The notes below the pieces were generated by a model, which was not told the DNA's origin, searched no databases, and saw only the letters and a list, made by a program, of their open reading frames with translations. Below, piece after piece: positions 28,734 through 37,874 of a stretch of 64,000 nucleotides of DNA. The position numbers and the translations under genes were made by a program. The stretch's first letter is position 1. Each line of letters starts with the position of its first letter. Source of the stretch: Pseudoalteromonas holothuriae (lineage in GTDB: Bacteria > Pseudomonadota > Gammaproteobacteria > Enterobacterales > Alteromonadaceae); the NCBI RefSeq assembly GCF_945859825.1, contig NZ_CAMAPC010000009.1, forward strand, positions 108,466 through 172,465, read 5' to 3'.

Positions 28734-29672
28734 ATGAGTGATATTAAATTGTTCCAATTGGGGCAAGGTGAGGTTACTGAGCTTGTAAGTAAATCAGCCA
28801 AATTTGAAAAAGATCTCCAGCAGCTGGTTGAGCCACATATGGAAGTGTTTTTAGGGATTAGGTTTTTAGCTACAGAGTTCACCACATCAAATGGTGGTCG
28901 TATCGATTCACTCGGACTGGATGAAAATGGTTGTCCTGTCATTATCGAATATAAACGTCACATAAACGAAAACGTTATTAACCAAGGCTTGTTTTACTAC
29001 GACTGGTTATTAGATCACAAAGCTGAATTTCAATTATTAGTGACGAAGGAGCTTGGTCAGAGTATTGCTGAAAACATTGAATGGGAAGGCGCTCGTTTAG
29101 TGTGCATTGCAACTGATTTCACAAGATACGATGAGCATGCTATAAAACAAATAGACAGAAATATAGAGCTTATGCGCTATAAGTATTTCGGAGATAATTT
29201 ATTTTTACTTGAGCTAGTAAATAGCCACCTTAGCAATAAAGCTGCAACGCCAAAACGACAAGAAGTTGAGTTATCCGAAGCGGATACTAACCCGACAAAA
29301 AAAGAACGCCGTGACTATCACGAGAATAGAAAATCATCTGCATCCTCAGAATTACTAAGCTTGTATGAATCAGTATGTGACTTTGGGTTATCACTTGGGG
29401 ATGATGTGCAGCGTAAAGAATTAAAGTTTTATACAGCCCTTAAAAAAATTAAAAACTTCGCAAGCGTGCAAGTTTGGGCACCGCAACAAGACCCGTCACT
29501 AAGAATTTATCTTCATATCGACCCTAGCAATGTTCAATTGCAAGACGGTGTTGTTCATGATGCCAAAGACAAAGGGCACTGGGGAACAGGAGATTTAGAG
29601 GTTATTGTAAGGTCTGAACAAGATTTAGAATTAGCAAAACAGCTAGTCCAATTAAGCTTTGAAAAAAATTAG
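28734..29672 (+). CDS. PD-(D/E)XK nuclease-like protein with DUF91 and DUF5655 domains
   Basis: The 312-residue protein has an N-terminal restriction-nuclease-like domain (about 20-165) with D58 in GGRIDSL and E72-x-K74 in VIIEYKRH, the NucS/DUF91 catalytic pattern. After a charged linker (about 170-200) comes a DUF5655-type domain (about 205-310), found in many phage-defence and restriction contexts. It is soluble. AAGGAAATGAAGC precedes the start, and the stop lies seven bases before hsdM, so it opens the restriction operon. It may be an extra nuclease of the defence island. Its activity and target are unknown. Confidence 0.75.
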   Translation: MSDIKLFQLGQGEVTELVSKSAKFEKDLQQLVEPHMEVFLGIRFLATEFTTSNGGRIDSLGLDENGCPVIIEYKRHINENVINQGLFYYDWLLDHKAEFQLLVTKELGQSIAENIEWEGARLVCIATDFTRYDEHAIKQIDRNIELMRYKYFGDNLFLLELVNSHLSNKAATPKRQEVELSEADTNPTKKERRDYHENRKSSASSELLSLYESVCDFGLSLGDDVQRKELKFYTALKKIKNFASVQVWAPQQDPSLRIYLHIDPSNVQLQDGVVHDAKDKGHWGTGDLEVIVRSEQDLELAKQLVQLSFEKN

Positions 29673-29679
29673 GAAAACC

Positions 29680-31380
29680 ATGCTCACAGGCAAACTTAAA
29701 AATCAAGTAGACGAAATCTGGGAAGTATTCTGGACCGGTGGTGTTACCAATCCTATCTCAGTTATCGAGCAATTTACCTATCTACTATTCATCCGCCGTT
29801 TAGATGAAATACACACTAACCGTGAGAAACAATCTCTATTACTTGAATCCGCTTTTACCAACCCTATTTTTCCATCAGAAAACAACAATTACCGTTGGAA
29901 CAAGTTTAAAAACTTAGACCCACAAGTGATGTTTGATTTAGTTAAAGACAAGGTATTCCCGTTTATTAAAACCATTAACGGTGAAGACACAACCTTTGCT
30001 AAGCATATGTCTGATGCCATTTTCATGATCCCTAAAGCTCAGGTACTCGATAAAGTAGTGAACCTTATCGACAAAATCCCGATGGATGATCGTGATACCA
30101 AAGGTGATTTATACGAGTACATGTTATCTAAGCTGCAAAGCTCAGGTACTAATGGTCAATTCCGCACGCCTCGCCACATTATTCAAATGATGGTTGAAAT
30201 GACTCAGCCTAAACTTGATGGTAATAGGTCAGATGTGATCTGTGATCCTGCATCAGGCACTTGTGGCTTTTTAATGGCGTCAGAAGAATACGTGCGTAAG
30301 CAGTTTGAAAACGAACTAATGAAGCCTGAAAACAGCGAGCATTTTCATAATAAAATGTTTAACGCTTACGACTTTGATCAACACATGTTACGCATTGGTG
30401 CCATGAACTTAATGCTACATGGTGTAGAGCACCCAACCGTTGAATACCGAGACTCATTAAGCGCTGTTCATGACGGCAATGGCGAGCAAAAATTAGAAGA
30501 TAAATACACGCTTATTTTAGCTAATCCGCCATTTAAAGGCAGTGTTGCCTATGACGAACTTTCACCTGACTTATTAACAGCACTAGGTAAAACACCGAAG
30601 AAAGCAGCGCCTAAAGTTGAAACTGACGAAGATGGTAACAAAAAAGCGAAAAAAGGCCCGTCAGAAAAAACTGAGTTACTGTTCTTAGCGCTTATTTTAC
30701 GTATGTTACAACCGGGTGGTCGAGCAGCGGTGATTGTGCCAGACGGCGTATTATTTGGCTCCACCAAATCACATAAAGAAATCCGAAAAGCCATTATTGA
30801 AGACCATAAGTTGGATGCTGTGGTATCACTACCATCAGGGGTATTTAAACCTTATGCTGGTGTATCTACCGCTATTTTATTTTTCACTAAAACCAACAGT
30901 GGCGGCACAGACAATGTATGGTTTTACGACATGCAAGCTGATGGTTTTTCATTAGATGATAAACGTACTCCACTTATTAAAGGGGTTGAGCTAACGACTG
31001 AGGCTGATGTGATTGATGCAACATTACCTGAGAATGAGAGCCTTCAGCAAATAAAGAGCGCACCTTCAGAGCACAACAACCATAAGCTTAATAATATCCC
31101 TGATGTGCTCTACCGTTGGAAAAATAGATTTAACAGTCCAGAGCATTCTGACAGCCATGAGCCAATAAAGGTAGAGAGCAATAGAAAGCGCACAGAGCAA
31201 AGCTTTTATGTGCCAGTAGCTGAAATTACCAGTAACGACTATGACTTATCTATCAATCGCTATAAAGAAGTGGTTTACGAAGAAGTTAACTATGACGAGC
31301 CGCAGGTCATTTTAAAACGCATCAAAGAACTACAGCACGCAATGGATAAAGGTATTGCAGATCTGGAGGCAATGTTGTGA
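29680..31380 (+). CDS. hsdM: Type I restriction-modification system, DNA methyltransferase subunit
   Basis: The 566-residue subunit has an N-terminal helical HsdM_N domain (about 5-140) and an N6-adenine methyltransferase domain. D189 opens the SAM-binding motif DPASGTCGFL, and N282 opens the catalytic ANPPF motif. The C-terminal part is helical. The ATG at 29680 behind AGGAAAAC is preferred to a TTG seven codons earlier that overlaps the preceding gene. With HsdS it methylates the recognition site, and with HsdR added it restricts foreign DNA. The gene overlaps hsdS by four bases (GTGA). Confidence 0.96.
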   Translation: MLTGKLKNQVDEIWEVFWTGGVTNPISVIEQFTYLLFIRRLDEIHTNREKQSLLLESAFTNPIFPSENNNYRWNKFKNLDPQVMFDLVKDKVFPFIKTINGEDTTFAKHMSDAIFMIPKAQVLDKVVNLIDKIPMDDRDTKGDLYEYMLSKLQSSGTNGQFRTPRHIIQMMVEMTQPKLDGNRSDVICDPASGTCGFLMASEEYVRKQFENELMKPENSEHFHNKMFNAYDFDQHMLRIGAMNLMLHGVEHPTVEYRDSLSAVHDGNGEQKLEDKYTLILANPPFKGSVAYDELSPDLLTALGKTPKKAAPKVETDEDGNKKAKKGPSEKTELLFLALILRMLQPGGRAAVIVPDGVLFGSTKSHKEIRKAIIEDHKLDAVVSLPSGVFKPYAGVSTAILFFTKTNSGGTDNVWFYDMQADGFSLDDKRTPLIKGVELTTEADVIDATLPENESLQQIKSAPSEHNNHKLNNIPDVLYRWKNRFNSPEHSDSHEPIKVESNRKRTEQSFYVPVAEITSNDYDLSINRYKEVVYEEVNYDEPQVILKRIKELQHAMDKGIADLEAML

Positions 31381-32573
31381 GTTGGGAAACAGGTGTACTA
31401 GGTGAAATTTGTGATGTTCGAGATGGTACTCATGACTCTCCAAAATATCAAAGTGAAGGAATACCTTTAGTAACTTCAAAAAACCTTATAAATGGTTCTA
31501 TCGATTTTACTAGTGCGAACTTAATTACTGAAGAAGACCACACTAAGATATCTAAGCGTTCAAAGGTAGATAATGGTGATATTCTCTACGCCATGATTGG
31601 CACTGTGGGGAATCCAGCAATTGTGAATACTGATACCGTGTTTAGTATTAAAAATGTGGGACTTATCAAATTTAGAGAAGACTCTCAAATTTATAACCGT
31701 TATTTGATTTTTGCACTAGATAGCGACTTAGTGAAAAGGCAAATATTAAGAGAATCTAAAGGTGGAACTCAAAAGTTTGTTTCATTAAAGGTTTTAAGAA
31801 ACTTAAAAATCCCACTGCCGCCATTACAAGTACAAAAGCAAATTGCAGCGGTATTAGAAAAAGCCGATACCTTGCGTAGTCAGTGTCAACAAATGGAACA
31901 AGAGCTTAATACCCTTGCTCAATCTGTGTTTCTTGATATGTTTGGTGATCCTGCCAAGAATTCAAAAAGTTGGCCTATGGGTGTAATCGGGGATTGCTGT
32001 GCCTCTGTTAATTATGGAACATCTGATAAAGCAGACATTGAAAACGGAGCATATCCTGTTCTTAGGATGAACAACATTACCTACGAAGGCCGCTGGAATT
32101 TTAGCTCGTTAAAGTATTTAGATTTAGATGAAAAAGGTGTTGAAAAGTATTTAGCTGAATCCGGAGATATTTTATTTAACCGGACAAATAGTAAAGAATT
32201 AGTCGGCAAAACTGCGGTTTACCGAGAAAGTGAGCCTATGGCTTTTGCTGGATATCTCGTAAGGGCAAGAGTTAATGATAAAGCTGTCCCAGAATACATT
32301 TCAGCGTTGATGAATTCTCGATATGGTAAGCAAACTCTGCTTAATATGTGTAAAAGCATTGTGGGTATGGCAAATATTAACGCGAAAGAATTTCAGAAAA
32401 TTAAATTGCCAATACCACCAATAGAGCTTCAACAAGAATTTCAAAAAATAGTCTTTGCACTAGATGAAAAATTGTTTGAGTTGAAGAAACACTTCAAAGA
32501 AAACGATGATTTATTTAACTCGCTGATGCAAAAAGCCTTCAAAGGCGAACTTGAATTAAAGGATGTGGCGTAA
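31377..32573 (+). CDS. hsdS: Type I restriction-modification system, specificity subunit
   Basis: The 398-residue protein has two target-recognition domains separated by conserved coiled-coil spacers. TRD1 spans about 1-150 and ends in LKIPLPPLQVQKQIAAVLEKAD. The first spacer follows (about 160-185), TRD2 spans about 190-350 and ends in IKLPIPPIELQQEFQ, and the second spacer closes the protein (about 365-395). Each TRD reads one half of a bipartite site. Translation starts at GTG inside the hsdM stop (GTGA overlap), so the two are coupled. Specificity cannot be predicted from sequence alone. Confidence 0.95.
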   Translation: MSWETGVLGEICDVRDGTHDSPKYQSEGIPLVTSKNLINGSIDFTSANLITEEDHTKISKRSKVDNGDILYAMIGTVGNPAIVNTDTVFSIKNVGLIKFREDSQIYNRYLIFALDSDLVKRQILRESKGGTQKFVSLKVLRNLKIPLPPLQVQKQIAAVLEKADTLRSQCQQMEQELNTLAQSVFLDMFGDPAKNSKSWPMGVIGDCCASVNYGTSDKADIENGAYPVLRMNNITYEGRWNFSSLKYLDLDEKGVEKYLAESGDILFNRTNSKELVGKTAVYRESEPMAFAGYLVRARVNDKAVPEYISALMNSRYGKQTLLNMCKSIVGMANINAKEFQKIKLPIPPIELQQEFQKIVFALDEKLFELKKHFKENDDLFNSLMQKAFKGELELKDVA

Positions 32574-32621
32574 CGCCACTCATCAAAGGTATTAGGAAAG
32601 GGCTTTAAATAAGGAAAGCGA

Positions 32622-32708
32622 ATGTCGAACTTTAACTTTTTAACAGAATGGCCTGAGTTACAAGAGCACGCGAAACAAGCGGAAGCTGTGGTTAGCCTAA
32701 TTAAATAA
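32622..32708 (+). pseudogene. Truncated duplicate of the hsdR 5' end
   Basis: The 73 bases at 32622-32694 match the first 73 bases of hsdR (33813-33885) with one synonymous difference (CCT for CCA, both Pro). The copy encodes MSNFNFLTEWPELQEHAK and a few more matching residues, then diverges to a short tail and stops at TAA 32706-32708, 28 codons in all. It has its own ribosome site (AAGGAAAGCGA). The copy lies where hsdR would begin if the RhuM gene were absent. It is a remnant left by insertion of the next gene, although a short peptide could still be made. Confidence 0.9.
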
Positions 32709-32727
32709 ATACCAAAGGTGTCAACAA

Positions 32728-33774
32728 ATGACTGATTTAATACCTGAAGAGCTAGCACCGAATGGTGAATTTCTATTTTTCACTTCAGAAGATGGTAAAA
32801 CGCGTGTTGAGTGCCGCTTTGAGTCTGATACTTTATGGCTTACTCAAGCATCAATTGCAGACTTGTATCAAGTAACACCTCAGGCTATTACGCAGCATAT
32901 TAAAGCTATTTTTGATGAAGGAGAACTTGTACAAAATTTAACTTGTAAGCATTACTTACAAGTTCAAATGGAAGGTGAACGCCCTGTAGAGCGAAATAAA
33001 CTTCACTACAATCTTTCTATGATTATCGCAATAGGCTATCGAGTTCGTTCAAGCAGAGGCAGTCAATTTAGACGTTGGGCAACGCAAACACTAGAGGAGT
33101 ATTTAGTGAAAGGCTTTGCCATGGACGACGAACGATTGAAAAATCCACCTGTCGACCAATCTATGGTGCCTGATTATTTTGACGAAATGCTTGAACGTAT
33201 TCGTGATATTAGAGCCAGTGAACGCCGTGTATATTTACGCGTTCGAGAAATATTCGCGATGGCTGCCGACTACCAGCCCAATAATAAAGATACCAACTTA
33301 TTTTTTCAGTCTATTCAAAACAAGTTGCACCATGCTACTACCGGTATGACAGCGGCGGAAATCATATCAACACGCGTTGATGCCGATAAACCCAATGCCG
33401 GTTTAACCACATTTAAAGGTGACGAAGTAAGAAAAGGCGATGTCACTATTGCTAAAAATTATCTTTCGCAAGAAGAAGTGAGCGAGTTAAATAGAATTGT
33501 TACCATGTGGTTAGATTTTGCCGAAGACCAAGCACTTCGCCGTAAACAGGTATTTTTAAAAGACTGGAATGAAAAGCTTGATAGTTTTCTAGCGTTTAAC
33601 GATAGAAATGTATTACAAGGTGCTGGTTCAATATCAAAGAGTCAGGCTGATTTAAAAGCTAAAAACACTTATGAGCAATATGAAGCGAAACGTCGTGGTT
33701 TGAAAGAAATACAAGGGCAGCAAGACAGTATCTCCGCATTAAGAGCTTTGCTAAAAAAATCAAAAGAAGAATAA
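32728..33774 (+). CDS. rhuM: RhuM-family protein inserted between hsdS and hsdR
   Basis: The 348-residue protein matches the Virulence_RhuM family: the N-terminal part (about 15-120) has TRVECRFESDTLWLTQASIA and RRWATQTLEEYLVKGFAMDD, and the C-terminal part (about 145-300) has ERIRDIRASERRVYLRVREI and VTMWLDFAEDQALRRKQVFL. RhuM proteins are common in restriction and pathogenicity islands, often beside type I hsd genes; their molecular role is not established. The N-terminal region looks like a Bro-N or KilA-type DNA-associated module, which is my inference. AAAGGTGTCAACAA precedes the start. The gene is bracketed by the hsdR fragment and hsdR itself. Confidence 0.88.
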   Translation: MTDLIPEELAPNGEFLFFTSEDGKTRVECRFESDTLWLTQASIADLYQVTPQAITQHIKAIFDEGELVQNLTCKHYLQVQMEGERPVERNKLHYNLSMIIAIGYRVRSSRGSQFRRWATQTLEEYLVKGFAMDDERLKNPPVDQSMVPDYFDEMLERIRDIRASERRVYLRVREIFAMAADYQPNNKDTNLFFQSIQNKLHHATTGMTAAEIISTRVDADKPNAGLTTFKGDEVRKGDVTIAKNYLSQEEVSELNRIVTMWLDFAEDQALRRKQVFLKDWNEKLDSFLAFNDRNVLQGAGSISKSQADLKAKNTYEQYEAKRRGLKEIQGQQDSISALRALLKKSKEE

Positions 33775-33812
33775 AAAATTACTAAAAAAATTTAGTATAA
33801 CTAGGATGTTGT

Positions 33813-36800
33813 ATGTCGAACTTTAACTTTTTAACAGAATGGCCAGAGTTACAAGAGCACGCGAAACAAGCGGAAGCTGTGGTTAACTCTGACCCTCGCT
33901 CTAGCTGTTTTTATAGTCGCTATACATTAGAGCGATTAGTACAATGGATGTATGAGTTCGACAATTGGTTAGAAAAACCTAAATACGATACCACCTTAAA
34001 TACATTGATTAACCAACGAGAGTTTAAAAACTCGTTGGGCAGCAATATTTTCCCTAAAATTAAAGCGGTACAAAAAGCCGGTAATAATGCGGTACATAGT
34101 GAGCGCAAGGTATCACCACTTGAGTCAACACAAAGCTTAAAAGAACTGCATCATATTCTGTATTGGTTTTATCGTACTTATACTGCTGCTAGCGCCCAAG
34201 GAAAGCCTGCAACAAACCAAGTATTCGATTTAGCTAAATTACCTGAGACTATTCAAATTGACGCTAACTTGGTAATGAACAGTGCCAAGAAGTTAAAAGA
34301 GTTACAAAAGCAGCTCACTGAGCGTGATGATAAACATCAAGAGAAGCTTGATAAAGAGCGCGACCAAAACCTTGAGCTGCAAAACCAATTAAAAGCGCTG
34401 CAACAACAGTTAGCGGAGCAAAAAGCACAAAACGCCAAAGTCGCAGAGCAAGTTAAAGACCCGCACGATTATAACGAAGCCGAAACTCGCACTTTTATAA
34501 TTGACCAGTACCTAAAAGAAATGGGCTGGAATTTAGATGCCACTAACGTCAAAGAGTTTCCTGTTAGTGGTATGCCTATTTCAAAACAAAATCCAAATAG
34601 TAATGGCTCTGTTGATTATGTGTTGTGGGGTAAAAATGGCAAACCATTAGCGGTTGTAGAGGCAAAAAAGACAACTCGAAGTGCAAAAGAGGGTAAGCGC
34701 CAAGCTGAGCTTTATGCCAATTGCCTACATAGCATGTTTAACCAGCGACCATTGATTTATTACACCAACGGCTACGATATTTATTTTTGGGATGATGAAA
34801 ACTATATTCCTCGTAAGGTACAAGGCTTTTTAAACCAAGATGAAATGCAGCGCTTGATTGACAGGCGCACCTTAGCCAAAGCATTAAATACAATAGAGCT
34901 TGATACTAATATTGCAGGTCGTGGTAGGCCATATCAGCGCTTAGCGATTGAATCAGTTTGTGAGCAGTTTGACGCTGAAAAACAACGTAAGTCATTACTA
35001 GTAATGGCAACAGGTACAGGTAAAACCCGAACTACCATCGCCTTGGTTGATATTTTAATGCGAGCAGGTTGGGTTAAAAATATTCTGTTTTTAGCTGACC
35101 GTAATGCACTGGTAAACCAAGCGAAGAAAGAATTCTCAAAGCTACTGCCTAAGTCATCACCTGAAATACTCTCAAGCGGCACCAGTGCTTTAAAAGGCCG
35201 ATTGTACTTTTCAACCTATCCGACAATGATGAATTTATTGAGTGCAGCGCCTGATACAAGACTATTTGGTGTTGGTCATTTTGATTTAGTGATTGTGGAT
35301 GAAGCGCACCGAAGCGTTTATAAAAAGTACCGCTATATTTTTGATTATTTTGATGCCTTATTACTGGGTTTAACCGCAACACCAAAAAGTGAAATAGACA
35401 AAAATACCTTTGATATTTTTGAGCAGCCAGATGGCGACCCAACTTATGCTTATGAGTTAAAAGAGGCAATAGGCGATAAGTTTTTAGTACCGCCTAAAGA
35501 CGTAAATATTGATTTGGGCTTTATTCGTAAAGGTATTAAGTACGCCGAACTTTCTGCTAATGAAAAAGAAGAATGGGAAAGCAAAGAGCAACTTGAAGAT
35601 AAAGACGAAGTACTGCCGTCTGAAGTAAACAAGTTCTTATTTAATAAAGATACCGTAGATAAAGCACTTAAAGTATTAATGGATCGAGGCGTTAAAGTTG
35701 CAGGAGGTGACAGGCTTGGCAAAACCATTATTTTTGCTGCGAATAACGACCACGCTGAATTTATTGTCGAACGTTTTGATGCAAACTACCGCAAATATAA
35801 AGGTAAGTTTGCCCGGGTTGTTACCTATAAAGAAACCTATGCTGACTCACTAATTGAAGAGTTTAAAGGTGAGAAAAAGCCTTCTGATCCTAATATTCCA
35901 CTTACTATTGCGGTATCGGTAGATATGCTTGATACCGGTATTGATGTGCCAGAAGTCGTTAACTTAATGTTCTTTAAGGTGATTAAATCGAAAGTTAAGT
36001 TTTTACAAATGCTTGGCCGTGGTACTCGCTTGTGTGAAAACCTATTTGGCCCTGAAGACAACAAGCTGTTCTTTAAAGTGTTCGATTGCTGTAAAAACTT
36101 TGAATACTTTGAGATCAACCCTGAGGGTGCCAAAGACAATGGCGCTAAATCACTTTCCCAAGCCATATTTGAAAAGCGCCTAGCCATATCGCAACAGCTA
36201 ATTGATAACGAGCAATTTGGTATTTACGGTGCAGAATATCAGCGTTACTTGATTGATACGCTACATAACCGTGTCGCTGGAATGAACTTAGACAACTTTG
36301 TTGTCCGGCCAAATCGACAAGTGGTAGAGAAATATCAAAAGCTTGATACCTGGTTTAAGTTAACTAATGAGCACTTAGCTGAGCTTGAGAAGCAAGTATC
36401 TGTGTTACCAACAGAAGCTGAGCCGTTAGAACCTGATGAGATCGATGAAGAGTTAGCGCTGCGTTTTGACCATATGATGCTAACTATGCAATTAGCACTA
36501 ACAGAAAAAACAGGTATCAGTGACTTTTATCGCAATAAGCTTAACCAGATTGCAGCAAAGCTTGAAAGTAAAGCCAGTGTACCAGCGGTTGGCGAGCAAC
36601 TTGAATGGCTACAATACGTGCAATCAGCCAACTTCTGGACTGACTTAACACTCGAAGAGCTAGAGCAAACTCGCCGTAAATTGCGTTTATTAATGCGTTT
36701 TATCGAAAAAGAAAGTACAGGTGTGGTTTACACCAACTTCCAAGATGAAGTGTTAGGCGTGCATGAAAACGAAGGCGTATATGAGTTTGGCCAAGATGGT

Positions 36801-37280
36801 GGTTTAGAGTTGTACCGCAAGAAAGTTGAGTCTTACATCAAAGAAAATCAAGATAACTTAACCATACAGCGTATTAAGCGAAACCAGCCGATCACCAAAT
36901 TAGATTTAGAAGAATTAGACAATAAGTTATTTGAAGCCAGCGGCATTGATAACATTGAAACCTACCAATCAACCATTCACCCTGATAAGTCACTCGGTGT
37001 ATTTATTCGTGAGCTAGTAGGTTTGGACCGAGGCGCAGCTAAAGAAGCCTTTGCTGACTACCTAGATGATGCCAAGTTTAACAGCCAGCAAATACGCTTT
37101 GTGAATACTATTATCGATTTCCTCACTCAAAACGGCGTAATGAGCCCGGCAATGTTGGCTAAACCGCCATTTTCAGATATTCACTTTGAAGGTGTGTTTG
37201 GTTTGTTTGACGATGGTGCTGTGATGGATTTAAGGAATAAGATTAAGAACATTGAAGCACAGGCGGTTGGTGATGGGTAG
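33813..37280 (+). CDS. hsdR: Type I restriction enzyme, endonuclease/translocase subunit
   Basis: The 1155-residue subunit has a DUF4145-type N-terminal domain (about 5-125), a coiled coil (about 160-210), the HSDR_N nuclease domain with D268 and E283-A-K285, and an SF2 helicase motor: Walker A TGTGKT (400-405) and DEAH (496-499). Motif VI lies in QMLGRGTRL. The C-terminal half (about 780-1150) should bind HsdM/HsdS. It cleaves unmodified DNA after ATP-driven translocation. All key residues are present, so the system should be active. The RhuM gene separates it from hsdS, and its first 73 bases are duplicated upstream. Confidence 0.96.
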   Translation: MSNFNFLTEWPELQEHAKQAEAVVNSDPRSSCFYSRYTLERLVQWMYEFDNWLEKPKYDTTLNTLINQREFKNSLGSNIFPKIKAVQKAGNNAVHSERKVSPLESTQSLKELHHILYWFYRTYTAASAQGKPATNQVFDLAKLPETIQIDANLVMNSAKKLKELQKQLTERDDKHQEKLDKERDQNLELQNQLKALQQQLAEQKAQNAKVAEQVKDPHDYNEAETRTFIIDQYLKEMGWNLDATNVKEFPVSGMPISKQNPNSNGSVDYVLWGKNGKPLAVVEAKKTTRSAKEGKRQAELYANCLHSMFNQRPLIYYTNGYDIYFWDDENYIPRKVQGFLNQDEMQRLIDRRTLAKALNTIELDTNIAGRGRPYQRLAIESVCEQFDAEKQRKSLLVMATGTGKTRTTIALVDILMRAGWVKNILFLADRNALVNQAKKEFSKLLPKSSPEILSSGTSALKGRLYFSTYPTMMNLLSAAPDTRLFGVGHFDLVIVDEAHRSVYKKYRYIFDYFDALLLGLTATPKSEIDKNTFDIFEQPDGDPTYAYELKEAIGDKFLVPPKDVNIDLGFIRKGIKYAELSANEKEEWESKEQLEDKDEVLPSEVNKFLFNKDTVDKALKVLMDRGVKVAGGDRLGKTIIFAANNDHAEFIVERFDANYRKYKGKFARVVTYKETYADSLIEEFKGEKKPSDPNIPLTIAVSVDMLDTGIDVPEVVNLMFFKVIKSKVKFLQMLGRGTRLCENLFGPEDNKLFFKVFDCCKNFEYFEINPEGAKDNGAKSLSQAIFEKRLAISQQLIDNEQFGIYGAEYQRYLIDTLHNRVAGMNLDNFVVRPNRQVVEKYQKLDTWFKLTNEHLAELEKQVSVLPTEAEPLEPDEIDEELALRFDHMMLTMQLALTEKTGISDFYRNKLNQIAAKLESKASVPAVGEQLEWLQYVQSANFWTDLTLEELEQTRRKLRLLMRFIEKESTGVVYTNFQDEVLGVHENEGVYEFGQDGGLELYRKKVESYIKENQDNLTIQRIKRNQPITKLDLEELDNKLFEASGIDNIETYQSTIHPDKSLGVFIRELVGLDRGAAKEAFADYLDDAKFNSQQIRFVNTIIDFLTQNGVMSPAMLAKPPFSDIHFEGVFGLFDDGAVMDLRNKIKNIEAQAVGDG

Positions 37281-37311
37281 CCTACAGTAGAGTGTGGCAA
37301 AGAAGCAAAAG

Positions 37312-37380
37312 GGGTCAAGCTGCTTGCTTCACAATATAACTATTTAAAGGCTGTCAGGTCCACTTTCCACTCTTAATTGC
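37312..37380 (+). repeat. Dispersed repeat A, copy 1
   Basis: About 70 bases starting GGGGTCAAGCTGCTTGC and containing CACAATATAACTATT recur in similar form at 37567-37636. The 37281-37874 interval holds no gene; it contains this pair, a hairpin repeat at 37491-37560 and the upstream region of the sphingomyelinase gene. Confidence 0.75.
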
Positions 37381-37490
37381 TTTTGAGTATGAATATATTT
37401 ATTACGTAGGAGTATTGAGTAGTTTCAATCAGTTAAAGTGATGAGGTTCTGAAACAAGTTCAGAATGACGAAGTTGGCTTGACTATGAGG

Positions 37491-37560
37491 CTAATCAGGA
37501 AGACGGTAGAGCCCACTCATACGTATGATGTCTTCCTGACGCAGGTCAGGATCTTTTATG
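37491..37560. repeat. Dispersed hairpin repeat B, copy 1
   Basis: The unit starts CTAATCAGGAAGACGGTAG and ends with GTCTTCCTGACGCAGGTCAG plus GATCTT. AGGAAGAC and GTCTTCCT can pair as an outer stem, and CCTGAC/GTCAGG form an inner hairpin. A close copy lies at 39262-39330 and a 26-base exact inverted copy of its right end at 40067-40092. Confidence 0.85.
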
Positions 37561-37566
37561 AAAAAT

Positions 37567-37636
37567 GGGGTCAAGCTACTCACTTCACAACATAACTATT
37601 CAAGGGCTGGCAGATCTACTTTTCTTCCTTTAATCG
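37567..37636 (+). repeat. Dispersed repeat A, copy 2
   Basis: This copy starts GGGGTCAAGCTACTCAC and shares CACAACATAACTATT and the following GGGCTGGCAGAT segment with copy 1, with scattered differences. The two copies flank hairpin repeat B copy 1. Confidence 0.75.
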
Positions 37637-37874
37637 CACTTTCTCGGCTAATACGTCCTTATTTTTCTGATCACCTCTGAGCTGTTAGTAGTATAAATTA
37701 TACAAAGTGTAATACTCACGTCATGCGCATGATTTAGCTTTAATAGTATGACTGTGCACTCACTTACTGAGCCTTATCAGAGCTTTACGGTTTATTAAAT
37801 AACGACCTATGGCATGAGTGAGATACAGCAGAACATTCAAATTAAATCTAATAATTAAAAAAAGGGATCAGTGT

